DNA of 44,165 nt from Methylophaga sp. (lineage in GTDB: Bacteria > Pseudomonadota > Gammaproteobacteria > Nitrosococcales > Methylophagaceae): positions 1 through 44,165 of the forward strand of contig NVVW01000022.1 of assembly GCA_002733505.1 (NCBI GenBank), written 5' to 3'. The stretch's first letter is position 1. Each line of letters starts with the position of its first letter. Made by a program: the position numbers and the translations under genes. Shown here in pieces: positions 35,959-43,990 of this stretch. Under the pieces are notes generated by a model. It was not told the DNA's origin and ran no database searches. It was given only the letters and a program-made list of their open reading frames with translations.

Positions 35959-37143
35959 ATGCCAGTCGTAAAATTAACAGTAGAGTTCATTGAAAATAAT
36001 CTAGCCTGCCCACCAGATAAACGCAAGATTGAGTATGTCGATATTGGTGGCACAGGCTTCTACATTGCCGTACAAAAGACCAGTGAGGGGGCTGGAACGT
36101 ACTATCTAAGATACAAAAATGTTGATGGTAAGACCTGTCATCAAAAGATTGGTCGAAGCAGTGATATTTCACTTGCTGATGCCAGAACGAAGGCCAAGCA
36201 GCTTAAGTCTGAAATTCAGCTTGGTGGTGATCCTCGAGCAGAAGACAAAGCAAAGAAGCAAATCCCAACTTATCGTGACTTTATGTTGAATCAGTATATG
36301 CCTTACGTGAAGCCCAGAAAGCGTTCATGGAAAAAAGATGAAAGCTTACTACGCTGTCACATTCTTGCCGTGTTTGGCAGTAAACGATTAAATCAGATCA
36401 GCAAGGTTCAGGTTCAACTATTTCATACCATGTTACGGGAAGAAAAGGAGCTTTCAGCGGCACAATGTGATCACAACTTGAAGCTAATGAGAGCATCACT
36501 TAATTTAGCCGTAGATTGGGATATTATCGACAAAAACCCCATTGCACGAATTAAACTATTTAAAGAGGATAACAAAGTAGAACACTACCTTAATGATGAT
36601 GAGTTACAAGGATTGATACTGGTGCTTAAAACTGACCGAAACCGAATGGTCTGCAATGTTGCTAAGTTCTTGCTGGTAACAGGTTGTCGGTTAAATGAAG
36701 CGTTAAGTGCTACTTGGGCCAACATTGATGAAGATAACCGTGTTTGGGTAATACCGGCACTGCATTCTAAGTCAAAGAAGATTCGAAGCGTTCCTTTGAA
36801 TGATGTTGCAATAGGTGTATTGGGAGAGTTAGGAACAGAAGATGATTATGAGCATCTTTTTATTAATCCACGCACTGATGAGCGTTACTTCAGCATTCAC
36901 AAAACATGGAATAGATTGCGTAATGAAGCTGGCTTGCCACATCTAAGGTTGCATGATCTGAGACATCAATATGCTAGTTTCTTGGTCAATTCTGGTAGAA
37001 CTTTGTACGAAGTGCAGCAAATATTGGGGCATTCCGACCCGATGGTCACGCAGCGTTATGCTCACCTATCAAGCAAGTCTTTGCAAGCCGCTGCAGCAAG
37101 TGCTTCGAATGCTATCAACCGTGTCATGCAAGTGGTGTCGTAA
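35959..37143 (+). CDS. Tyrosine recombinase/integrase (DUF4102 type)
   Basis: The enzyme that integrates the element at the tRNA. Of 394 residues, the first ~90 form the arm-binding DUF4102 domain (YYLRYKNVDGKTCHQKIG). The core-binding domain is about 105-200. The catalytic domain has Arg244 (TGCRLNEAL), Lys near 273, His332 and Arg335 (HDLRHQYAS), His358 (LGHSDPMV) and Tyr367. All catalytic residues are present, so it should be active. AAAGAGGT precedes the ATG. It reads towards attR, 334 bp away. Confidence 0.95.
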   Translation: MPVVKLTVEFIENNLACPPDKRKIEYVDIGGTGFYIAVQKTSEGAGTYYLRYKNVDGKTCHQKIGRSSDISLADARTKAKQLKSEIQLGGDPRAEDKAKKQIPTYRDFMLNQYMPYVKPRKRSWKKDESLLRCHILAVFGSKRLNQISKVQVQLFHTMLREEKELSAAQCDHNLKLMRASLNLAVDWDIIDKNPIARIKLFKEDNKVEHYLNDDELQGLILVLKTDRNRMVCNVAKFLLVTGCRLNEALSATWANIDEDNRVWVIPALHSKSKKIRSVPLNDVAIGVLGELGTEDDYEHLFINPRTDERYFSIHKTWNRLRNEAGLPHLRLHDLRHQYASFLVNSGRTLYEVQQILGHSDPMVTQRYAHLSSKSLQAAAASASNAINRVMQVVS

Positions 37144-37477
37144 ACTGTTAGAAAAGGGGCTGGAGTGGCTGGTTTGGGTGAAAATTGCCTGACAGCTGCT
37201 CCAGAGTGCCAGACTCACAGACTTTCAGGGGGAAGCCATGCCGTGAGGGTGACTTTTGGCCGTGCTGACGGCGTGGGAAATTTGCACTGGGTTTCGGTTT
37301 TCGTTCGAAGTTCGTTTTGGGATGCTCATTACGTTTCTTCGGCTTAGTGTTATAATGAGCAGATGAAAAAGTATTCAGGTTCGATATACGGTCGCTTTGG
37401 GTTTTACATCCTGGATAGCCAAGAAATCTAGTTAGTTTTCTTCAACTTTGTGAGGCATAAGTGAGTGGTTATTGTTG
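37144..37477. other. Integrase-attR interval with inverted repeat
   Basis: No gene is supported. At 37324-37331 and 37353-37360 lie perfect 8-bp arms GCTCATTA and TAATGAGC, 21 bp apart, the second overlapping a TATAAT box. These could be arm-type or excisionase sites, or an outward promoter near attR (inference). Confidence 0.45.
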
Positions 37478-37523
37478 CTCATAATCCCTTTGTCCGGGGT
37501 TCAAGTCCCTGCAGGCCCACCAT
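37478..37523 (+). repeat. attR: 46-bp tRNA 3'-end repeat
   Basis: Identical to 27282-27327. The tRNA 5' half is absent here, so this copy is the displaced chromosomal end of the tRNA gene and the right junction of the element. Confidence 0.93.
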
Positions 37524-37534
37524 ATATAATGCAA

Positions 37535-37566
37535 GCCTCAGCATCTTTTCGGTGTTGGGGCTTTTT
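37535..37566 (+). terminator. Original tRNA terminator, right of attR
   Basis: GCCTCAGCAT can pair with GGTGTTGGGGC (with G-T pairs) before TTTTT. It is homologous but not identical to 27337-27369 and should be the native terminator of the tRNA before integration. Confidence 0.75.
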
Positions 37567-37602
37567 ATTGGGAAAGATTGAGAGGTAAGATTTAGAAGAG
37601 CT

Positions 37603-38454
37603 ATGAAAATACCAAAGCAAATCCAGCCACTTGTTGATGATGGTTTAGTCGATGAGGTTGTTAGGCGATTAATGAGTGGTAAAGAGGCCGATGTCTATGT
37701 TGTAAGGTGTGGCGCTGAACTACGCTGTGCCAAAGTATATAAAGATGCAGCCAAGCGTGGCTTCAAACAAGCGGTGAAGTACCAAGAAGGGCGAAAGGTT
37801 CGTAATAGCCGTCGTGGCAGAGCCATGGAAAAAGGTTCTAAATTTGGCCGTAAGCAGCAAGAAGAAACTTGGCAAAATGCCGAAGTCGATGCGCTCTACC
37901 TGCTCGCTGGTGCAGGGATCCGAGTTCCCCAACCCTATGATTGCCTTAATGGCGTGTTATTGATGGAATTGATCACCGATGAAGATGGTCAAGTAGCGCC
38001 GCGCCTCAACGACATCTCGATGTCTGCCGAGCAAGCACGGGAAGATCATTTAATCCTGATGTATTCCGTGATGAGAATGCTTTGTGCAGGGATTGTGCAT
38101 GGTGATTTGTCAGAGTTTAATGTCCTAGTCGATGAAGATGGCCCTGTCATTATTGACCTACCTCAAGCTGTGAATGCCGCCGCGAATAACAATGCTCAAT
38201 CAATGTTAGAACGTGATGTTCGAAATATAACACGCTACTATGCTCAATACGCTCCAGAATTACTCAACAGTCGATATGATAAAGAAATATGGACTCTTTT
38301 TGAGAGTGGTGAATTACAACCAGATACTGAACTCACGGGCTATTTTGAAGAGAATACGGAAGAAGCGGATGTGGATGGCGTCATGCTTGAAATTAAAGCA
38401 ATCTTAGCCGAAGAGCAGGAGCGACAACAACGATTACTTGAAGCGGAGGATTGA
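37603..38454 (+). CDS. RIO1-like serine kinase (PA4780 type)
   Basis: A 283-residue atypical kinase with the RIO signature. It has MSGKEADVYVV as nucleotide loop near residue 27, the catalytic loop GIVHGDLSEFNVLVDEDG near 163, and the metal-binding Asp in VIIDLPQAV near 178. A Lys/Arg-rich stretch near 70-90 and an acidic Glu-rich tail are present. The bacterial family is widespread in gammaproteobacteria but its substrate is not established. It lies 79 bp beyond attR, so it was the original neighbour of the tRNA. Confidence 0.92.
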   Translation: MKIPKQIQPLVDDGLVDEVVRRLMSGKEADVYVVRCGAELRCAKVYKDAAKRGFKQAVKYQEGRKVRNSRRGRAMEKGSKFGRKQQEETWQNAEVDALYLLAGAGIRVPQPYDCLNGVLLMELITDEDGQVAPRLNDISMSAEQAREDHLILMYSVMRMLCAGIVHGDLSEFNVLVDEDGPVIIDLPQAVNAAANNNAQSMLERDVRNITRYYAQYAPELLNSRYDKEIWTLFESGELQPDTELTGYFEENTEEADVDGVMLEIKAILAEEQERQQRLLEAED

Positions 38455-38522
38455 AAACATAGCTACTAAATATGGTGAAAACGATGCCTCTCGATTTGGG
38501 CTGAAAATCTTGAAGTCAAGAC

Positions 38523-38832
38523 GACCTTACTTTTTGATGAAGATGTCGATATTAAGAATGTCTAGAAGATGGTTTACGTTGCATATCCAACGGATGATGA
38601 TTTCGTACAATTATTGACAGAACTCCAAGATAAGAAATTGGAAAAGGTTGTAAAGTGAGTTTTGACATAAGAACTTTCTTATATCAAAAACAAGGTATTA
38701 ATTTGATACATACGCACAGCAATATGAGTATAAAAGCTTTTCTCCTGAAGCAATTAATCATGCTTAGGAAATAGCAGATGGTGAAATCCAGCAACTACTT
38801 AGTGATGCAGATAGAACGCCGGGCAAATTTTA
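38523..38832 (+). pseudogene. Decayed gene remnants of unknown family
   Basis: Between the RIO kinase and the next gene, coding-like pieces are broken by stops. One frame gives TTLLFDEDVDIKNV, a stop, then VYVAYPTDDDFVQLLTELQD to 38657. A later piece gives YAQQYEYKSFSPEAINHA, a stop, then EIADGEIQQLLSDADRTP to 38832. No family is recognised. Confidence 0.4.
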
Positions 38833-38873
38833 ATCTTTCGCCTGCGTTGGCATAACTCAGGCGAGGGCCTGTA

Positions 38874-39176
38874 TTATCTGGCTTCTGCTTCAGGGAATAG
38901 ATAATCAATACTGCTTTCATCGCCTACAAGAAGTGATAGATCCACATCAACAAAATCACTGCCACAAGCCTCTGCCCCAAATTGCATAGCTAGGCTAGCG
39001 GCTTGTGGTGAAAAATAGAGGGTTGTCGTTTTTGTTTCTTTATTGTGGCTGGAAAATATTGCCATGCCTAATGGTCGCCCTGAACCTACATATTTAGGCA
39101 TAAATGCATTCATGACTTTTTGTAATATGTTTGCAGCTTTATCGTCATCTAATTCTATTGAATACCACGTTGTCAT
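38874..39176 (-). CDS. Hypothetical protein
   Basis: A 100-residue soluble protein (TTWYSIELDDDKAANILQKV at the N-terminus, acidic C-terminus). The ATG follows AGGAG at good distance. No family is recognised; it looks intact while both neighbours are decayed. Confidence 0.6.
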   Translation of the reverse strand: MTTWYSIELDDDKAANILQKVMNAFMPKYVGSGRPLGMAIFSSHNKETKTTTLYFSPQAASLAMQFGAEACGSDFVDVDLSLLVGDESSIDYLFPEAEAR

Positions 39177-39278
39177 TTCATGCTCCTAATTATTTAGCTA
39201 TGATCGTAGCAACATTTGTTAAATAATCAACAGTAAATCTACAAAAAGGAAGCCTCCACACTACTATATGCTCACGAC

Positions 39279-39412
39279 ACTTCAAATTGCAGACTTATAT
39301 TTTTCGTCACTCCCGCATATTTTAAGCGGGAGTCTAGCCTACTAGCCATAAGATCCCAGCTAAAAGCATGCTGGGATGACGAGATTTATACAAGATCACC
39401 TGCAACTTGAAT
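39279..39412. repeat. REP-like double-hairpin element
   Basis: Outer inverted repeats TTCAAATTGCAG (39281) and CTGCAACTTGAA (39400) enclose hairpins ACTCCCGC/GCGGGAGT and ATCCCAGC/GCTGGGAT. The CGTCACTCCCGC-GCTGGGATGACG frame is typical of REP/MITE-like dispersed palindromes in proteobacteria. It has a different sequence from the two element families near 23.2-23.6 kb. Confidence 0.75.
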
Positions 39413-39455
39413 AGTTATTGAGGCTTCTTTTTAAAACTATAAAACAGCAGGGTTT

Positions 39456-39944
39456 TTAGTCAGATTCAAACCATTTGTAGACAATCCCCGCCAAAATAGC
39501 GCCTGCGATCGGTGCTAGCCAGAACAGTCATAACTGCGAGATGGCCCAGTCGCCTTGAAACAGTGCAACACCAGCACTTCTTGCAGGGCTCACAGAAGTA
39601 TTGGAAACAGGAATGCTGATCAAGTGAATTAATGTTAAGCCGAAGCCAATAGCAAGCGGAGCAAAACCTTGTGGCGCGCGCTTGTCGGTTACAGCTAAAA
39701 TAATCATTAAAAACATAAATGTCATCACTACTTCGGTGACTAATACCGCAGTATGCTATAGCCGCCCGGTGAATGTTCTCCATAACCATTTGATGCAAAG
39801 CCCGCGGTGACATCGAAGCCAGCTTGACCAGAAGCAATCACATAAAGGATGGCTGGGCCAGCAATGCCGCCCGCCACCACAAGCGCCAAGAACAAGCCAA
39901 AATGTGCCTATAAACTCGGATCCTAGTTTTTTTGTGCTATTTAT
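39456..39944 (-). pseudogene. aqpZ: Decayed aquaporin Z gene
   Basis: Pieces of AqpZ are clear: an N-terminal [19 protein letters not shown], then a jump to [20 protein letters not shown] with an estimated ~70 residues lost between. A one-base loss after GGYS shifts the frame. [21 protein letters not shown] follows, then a nonsense codon where LWLFW is expected (SQL stop LFWLAPIAGAIL). The end VYKWFESD is intact. The second NPA motif reads SPA, and the first NPA region is deleted. The start codon seems mutated to ATA. The water channel cannot be functional. Confidence 0.88.
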
Positions 39945-39952
39945 GGGTGTTT

Positions 39953-41677
39953 TTATCGAGAGAGCAGGTAAAGAAGAATCAAGTTAGCAATAAAGAGCAA
40001 TACCGAGATGAATTTCCAGAAAGCGATAGGGTTGCGTTCTAGCAGTGGGCGAGATGTTTCTGTTAGAAAATCTGGATTAGGTTTTCTTAAATCGCTTTCA
40101 AGTTCAGACATTCTTTCATAACGGTTAATAGGCTCAATTTCCACTGCTTTTTGCAGTGCGCGGTCAATCCAAGTGGGGATATTGCTAACGTGTCGGCTTA
40201 TCGGCACATATTTCAATTTATTAAAGGTGGCTTGAGTTTCTGCATTAGCAATAGCTTTGCCATAAGGCAATTTACCGGTAATCATTTCATAAGTGACACA
40301 GCCAAGCGCGAACAGATCAGATTGAGTAGTTCCCACACCATCGATCAGGTATTCTGGTGCGGTGTAATGTTTTGTGCCGAGTAATTCTTTGCGCTCAATC
40401 GGGGTTGAAATATCGGCCATGCCTGCAATTTTGGTTGAGCCAAAGTCGACAATTTTGACTAAACCTTCAGTCGTGATCATGATGTTGCCGGGTTTAATAT
40501 CTTGATGTAGCATATCGAGGCGGTGAAAAGCGCGAAGCCCTGACACCGCTTGCGAAACAATGTTTCTGATAACGGTGAGATCAGGTGCTGTTTGATCGGC
40601 CATCCACTGCTCAAGTGTTTTACCTTCGATATATTCCATTACATAATAGAGAAAACGGCGTGGACGGGTTTGCTCAATAGTGCGAATAACATGAGGGCTA
40701 TCAATGCGGCGGCCGATCCATTCTTCCATTTGAAAGCGCTCTAAATAAGCAGGATCATCTTCAAAATTAACGGAAGGCGTTTTAAGCACCACTTTTTCAT
40801 CCGTTTCGGTATCAACGGCTAAATAAAGCTGGCTTGTTGAGCTGGCATGCAGCTCTCTGGTAACACGATAACCATCTAAACTAACGCCTTCATATAACTC
40901 AGGAGGAAAGGGTAGTTTGGTTAGTTGAGAATAGGCTTCGTCACGATCTTGAGAAGGCAGCTCCGTTATTTTTATGGCAAGGCAGCTAATATTATCGAGA
41001 CTGCCATTTTCTAATGATTGGGCGCCGAGTTTTTCACATAGTTGAGATAAATCATGGCCACCCGATTTGAAAGCTTCAAGAATTTTCTTATCAGCCAAAT
41101 AATCATGAACACCATCTGTTGATATAAGAAATACATCACCCACTTCAACCGGCAATGATTTGTAATCAATATCTAAGCGATAATCTATGCCCATTGCACG
41201 GCCGAGATATTCTTGTTCGCCGGGCATATGAATACGATGATCAGTGGTTAATTGTTCTAAATTATTATCACGAAATAAATAGATGCGAGAATCGCCGACA
41301 TGGAACAAATGCGCCGTGGTGGATTTAATGACTAAACCACAAAATGTGCTGGCTAAACCGCGATCGACAGAATGAAATTGATTACTTTGGCTAAATAACC
41401 AATTATTAATCGCCGTTAAGACTTTGCCGCCTGATTTTTTCACTGACCAAGAATCAGGCGTACTGAAATAATCATCCATAAAGCCGGTGATACAAGCCTG
41501 ACTTGCCTGCTTGGCTTCGGCACTACTGCTGACACCATCAGCTAAGGCAAAGGCGGCACCTTTGCCGGTTAGTAGGTTTAAGTTTTCAGGAATAAAATGG
41601 CCTAAAGAATCTTGGTTTTCTTCTTTAATGCCCTTATCGGAATAAGAGCCTACAGAAAGTTTTAACTTTGATGTCAT
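39953..41677 (-). CDS. PP2C phosphatase-Ser/Thr kinase fusion, membrane anchored
   Basis: This 574-residue protein fuses an N-terminal PP2C phosphatase (EENQDSLG, FALADGVSSS, LISTDGVHDYL) to a Hanks-type kinase from about 265. The kinase has HQDIKPGNIMI as catalytic loop, KIVDFGSTKIAG as DFG segment and TAPEYL as APE. The kinase glycine loop is poor (ELHASSTSQLYLAV lacks GxGxxG). A C-terminal helix (FISVLLFIANLILLYLL) anchors it in the membrane. Such fusions sit next to nitrate transporter genes in Pseudomonas nas clusters, so control of nitrate uptake is likely (inference). It follows the transporter by 33 bp. Confidence 0.92.
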   Translation of the reverse strand: MTSKLKLSVGSYSDKGIKEENQDSLGHFIPENLNLLTGKGAAFALADGVSSSAEAKQASQACITGFMDDYFSTPDSWSVKKSGGKVLTAINNWLFSQSNQFHSVDRGLASTFCGLVIKSTTAHLFHVGDSRIYLFRDNNLEQLTTDHRIHMPGEQEYLGRAMGIDYRLDIDYKSLPVEVGDVFLISTDGVHDYLADKKILEAFKSGGHDLSQLCEKLGAQSLENGSLDNISCLAIKITELPSQDRDEAYSQLTKLPFPPELYEGVSLDGYRVTRELHASSTSQLYLAVDTETDEKVVLKTPSVNFEDDPAYLERFQMEEWIGRRIDSPHVIRTIEQTRPRRFLYYVMEYIEGKTLEQWMADQTAPDLTVIRNIVSQAVSGLRAFHRLDMLHQDIKPGNIMITTEGLVKIVDFGSTKIAGMADISTPIERKELLGTKHYTAPEYLIDGVGTTQSDLFALGCVTYEMITGKLPYGKAIANAETQATFNKLKYVPISRHVSNIPTWIDRALQKAVEIEPINRYERMSELESDLRKPNPDFLTETSRPLLERNPIAFWKFISVLLFIANLILLYLLSR

Positions 41678-41680
41678 TTT

Positions 41681-41698
41681 CGAGTAATTTGGGTATAT
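41681..41698 (-). repeat. Terminus of the inverted-repeat element
   Basis: On the minus strand it reads TATACCCAAATTACTCG, nearly the same as the end of the 266-bp element, three bases before the kinase ATG. Only 18 bp remain, so origin from the element is likely but not certain. Confidence 0.45.
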
Positions 41699-41710
41699 AG
41701 CATAATATTT

Positions 41711-43177
41711 TTAGTTTACATCAATCATTTGCACTGTACCATCAGGCAGGATCTCAGCCATTTGACCTTTAGGTTCATCCATAAACTGAACGGCAACTAA
41801 AATAGCGACAGCCGTGCCAGCAATAACGAGGAAGAATGTTTCGGTGGCGACCAGCGATAAGATAGTTAAAAATATTAATGCACCAATATTACCGTAAGCA
41901 CCGGTCATGCCCGCTATTTGGCCTGTCAATCGGCGTTGAATTAAAGGTACAACTGCAAATACAGCACCACAACCAGCATTAACAAAAAATGCACAAGCCA
42001 TAGATGCCAGGACGGCTAGCACGATAGACCATTCAGATGTAATTTGGCTCATTATGTAATAGCCTATTGCCAAACCTGCAATGCAAAAACTTAATGTCTT
42101 TTTACGACCAAAACGATCACTTAATAAACCACCAGCAGGGCGAGAAATAAGGTTCATAAAAGCAAAGCCAGAGGCTAATAAACCGGCCTCAATCGCACCA
42201 ATATCAAAAGTTTGAAAAAAGAATAGCGGCAACATCGAGACCACAGCAAGTTCAGAGCCAAATGCCACCATATAAGCTAAATCTAACACGGCTACTTGCT
42301 TGAATTTATACCGATGGATCTTAGGAACGGCTTTGATAAAGATCTCTTTATTGACTTGGTATATGTGATAAGCCTGATAAAAATAAAGCACAAATAAACC
42401 AATATAAAGTGCTTGAACAACTTCGGCGGACAGCAAATTAACACCGCTGGGTGAAAGCTTCCAACTCAATACTGCTAATGCTCCATACATTGGAATATTC
42501 ATCAGCAAATAGAAGTATAAATCGCCCTTGCTAGTTACTTCCAAACCGCCTGATTTTTTAGGCTTGAAATAGGTTGAACCTTTGGGTGTATCTGATACAG
42601 AATAGTAATAAACAAATGCATAAGCGAGCGCAATCACACCGGTGAGTGCCACCGCATAACGCCAGCCATTTTCGCCACCAAACAATAAGGCAACTGTCGG
42701 CAAAATAATCGCCGCCCCGGCGGCTCCAAAGTTACCTAAACCACCATAAATACCCGTTGCCAACCCTACTTGTTTTGCAGGGTACCATTCCGAAATCATT
42801 CTTACACCAATAACAAACCCTGCCCCCACAAAGCCCAACATAAATCGCGCTACGGCTAATTGTTCAAAGCTATTCGCAATCGCAAAAAAGAAACAAATCA
42901 CACTTGAAATTCCCAATAATAAGGGGAAGGTGATTTTAGGACCATATTTATCCACCAGCATGCCGACGACGATGCGAGCAGGAATAGTCAAAGCCACATT
43001 GAGAATTAAAATTGTTTTTATTTGTTGATCTGTAAGCCCTAAAGATTGTTGGACCATAATCAGCAAAGGTGCATGGTTAAACCACACTAAAAAGCTGATG
43101 AAAAAAGCCATCGAACTAAGGTGAAGAATTTTAGTATTACCGCTAAAGGATAATAGTTTGAGTTTTTGCGTCGACAT
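41711..43177 (-). CDS. NNP-family nitrate/nitrite transporter (NasA/NarK type)
   Basis: A 488-residue major facilitator with 12 membrane segments. The nitrate signature segments GLGNFGAAGAAIILP in helix 5 and GAYGNIGALIFLTILS in helix 11 are visible, and GVRMISEWYP includes a conserved substrate Arg. The pair with the PP2C/kinase fusion suggests an assimilatory NasA-like role; nirBD/nasA enzymes are not in the window. Confidence 0.92.
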   Translation of the reverse strand: MSTQKLKLLSFSGNTKILHLSSMAFFISFLVWFNHAPLLIMVQQSLGLTDQQIKTILILNVALTIPARIVVGMLVDKYGPKITFPLLLGISSVICFFFAIANSFEQLAVARFMLGFVGAGFVIGVRMISEWYPAKQVGLATGIYGGLGNFGAAGAAIILPTVALLFGGENGWRYAVALTGVIALAYAFVYYYSVSDTPKGSTYFKPKKSGGLEVTSKGDLYFYLLMNIPMYGALAVLSWKLSPSGVNLLSAEVVQALYIGLFVLYFYQAYHIYQVNKEIFIKAVPKIHRYKFKQVAVLDLAYMVAFGSELAVVSMLPLFFFQTFDIGAIEAGLLASGFAFMNLISRPAGGLLSDRFGRKKTLSFCIAGLAIGYYIMSQITSEWSIVLAVLASMACAFFVNAGCGAVFAVVPLIQRRLTGQIAGMTGAYGNIGALIFLTILSLVATETFFLVIAGTAVAILVAVQFMDEPKGQMAEILPDGTVQMIDVN

Positions 43178-43407
43178 TAACGTTTCTCGTGGTTAAGCAA
43201 TAATCAAAATTGATGGAGAGCTTGTTGCTGGAATCGTGCCAGAAGTTAAGAGATTGTTTTGTATGATGATAAAATAATGTTCGGTTTTTATTGTGCCCCA
43301 TGACATGGCATGGGGTAATTGGCCGGCACTAGAATGGTGCGTTTAACATTTTGCCTAACCGATGTGGAACGAAGCGCAGCACACACGCCTATATTTGTAA
43401 GATGCTG
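43178..43407. other. Region upstream of the nitrate transporter
   Basis: No gene is seen. It holds a perfect palindrome CCCCATG/CATGGGG with 6-bp spacer at 43296-43315, without a T tract on either strand. It may be a regulatory hairpin or repeat relic. Confidence 0.35.
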
Positions 43408-43665
43408 TTACGGTATTGAAATATCGATTAATTTTTGTAGCTTTTTACATTGATACCAATCTGTCCCGTCATCCCCACCTATTTCCCAGATTAATTTAAA
43501 CACACTTTTCATCGTTTTAATTTCTTCTGTTGATAGAATTGTGAACAGATTGCCTATTTCTCTATCCATGGAGTACATAAAAGGATCAATGCAATCTAAA
43601 TCGTTATTGTTTTTATATTCTCTTACCATGGCGTACAAGTAAAATAAAAGATCTGCAGGTTCCAT
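43408..43665 (-). CDS. Hypothetical ORF, probably N-terminally truncated
   Basis: Eighty-five codons from ATG 43665 (MEPADLLFYLYAMVREYKNN). The frame stays open upstream with protein-like sequence (DDVKREELDYYGWIYPF) to about 43750 without a start codon and overlaps the end of the quinone oxidoreductase fragment. The true N-terminus may thus be lost. No family is recognised. Confidence 0.4.
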   Translation of the reverse strand: MEPADLLFYLYAMVREYKNNNDLDCIDPFMYSMDREIGNLFTILSTEEIKTMKSVFKLIWEIGGDDGTDWYQCKKLQKLIDISIP

Positions 43666-43723
43666 GAACGGATAAATCCAACCGTAATAATCAAGCTCTT
43701 CACGTTTTACATCATCAGGTTTG

Positions 43724-43990
43724 TTAGGCTTTATCTTTATGCTCCACAGTTATGACTATATTTCCTTTTTTGTGCCCTTTGTCAACATACCTATGAGCCT
43801 CGACAATTTGTTCCAAGGTATAAGTTCTATCTATCACCGACCTTAGCTTTTTTGCTGCCATCAGCTCCTTGAGGAAGAGCAAATCTTCAGGTTTTAATTT
43901 TAAGCCATTTGATGACGTTAAAACATTAAGATAAATTCCATTCTTATTTAGATATTTAACACTACGGTCTATTTTTTTGGGGAAGATTAT
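43724..43990 (-). pseudogene. C-terminal fragment of a quinone oxidoreductase
   Basis: The frame reads [20 protein letters not shown], then [40 protein letters not shown] and [10 protein letters not shown] before TAA. This is the usual C-terminus of NADPH:quinone reductase/zinc-type ADH-like proteins. The first ~230 residues are missing; the fragment begins exactly where the IS3-like sequence stops (about 43990). It is a different gene from the one at 22162-23160. Confidence 0.82.

Larger units (their letters stand above)
27282..37523. mobile_element. 10.2-kb integrative element in tRNA(CAU)
   Basis: The block between the 46-bp att repeats contains, in order, an XRE regulator, secreted/lipidated/membrane cargo, short ORFs, a 1.4-kb noncoding region, a P-loop ATPase, a small ORF and a tyrosine integrase beside attR. 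No capsid, terminase, conjugation or relaxase gene is recognisable. The layout resembles small satellite-like islands or integrative elements that replicate and may be mobilised in trans. Most short ORFs show little codon relation to the core genes (impression by eye). Confidence 0.88.

Noticed and set aside
37165..37347. 60-codon ORF between integrase and attR.
   Set aside because: No ribosome site, no protein-like composition; the interval more likely holds recombination sites.
39300..39380. Paired short hairpins as a CRISPR-like array.
   Set aside because: Only two different palindromes without constant repeat length or spacers; typical REP-like element.
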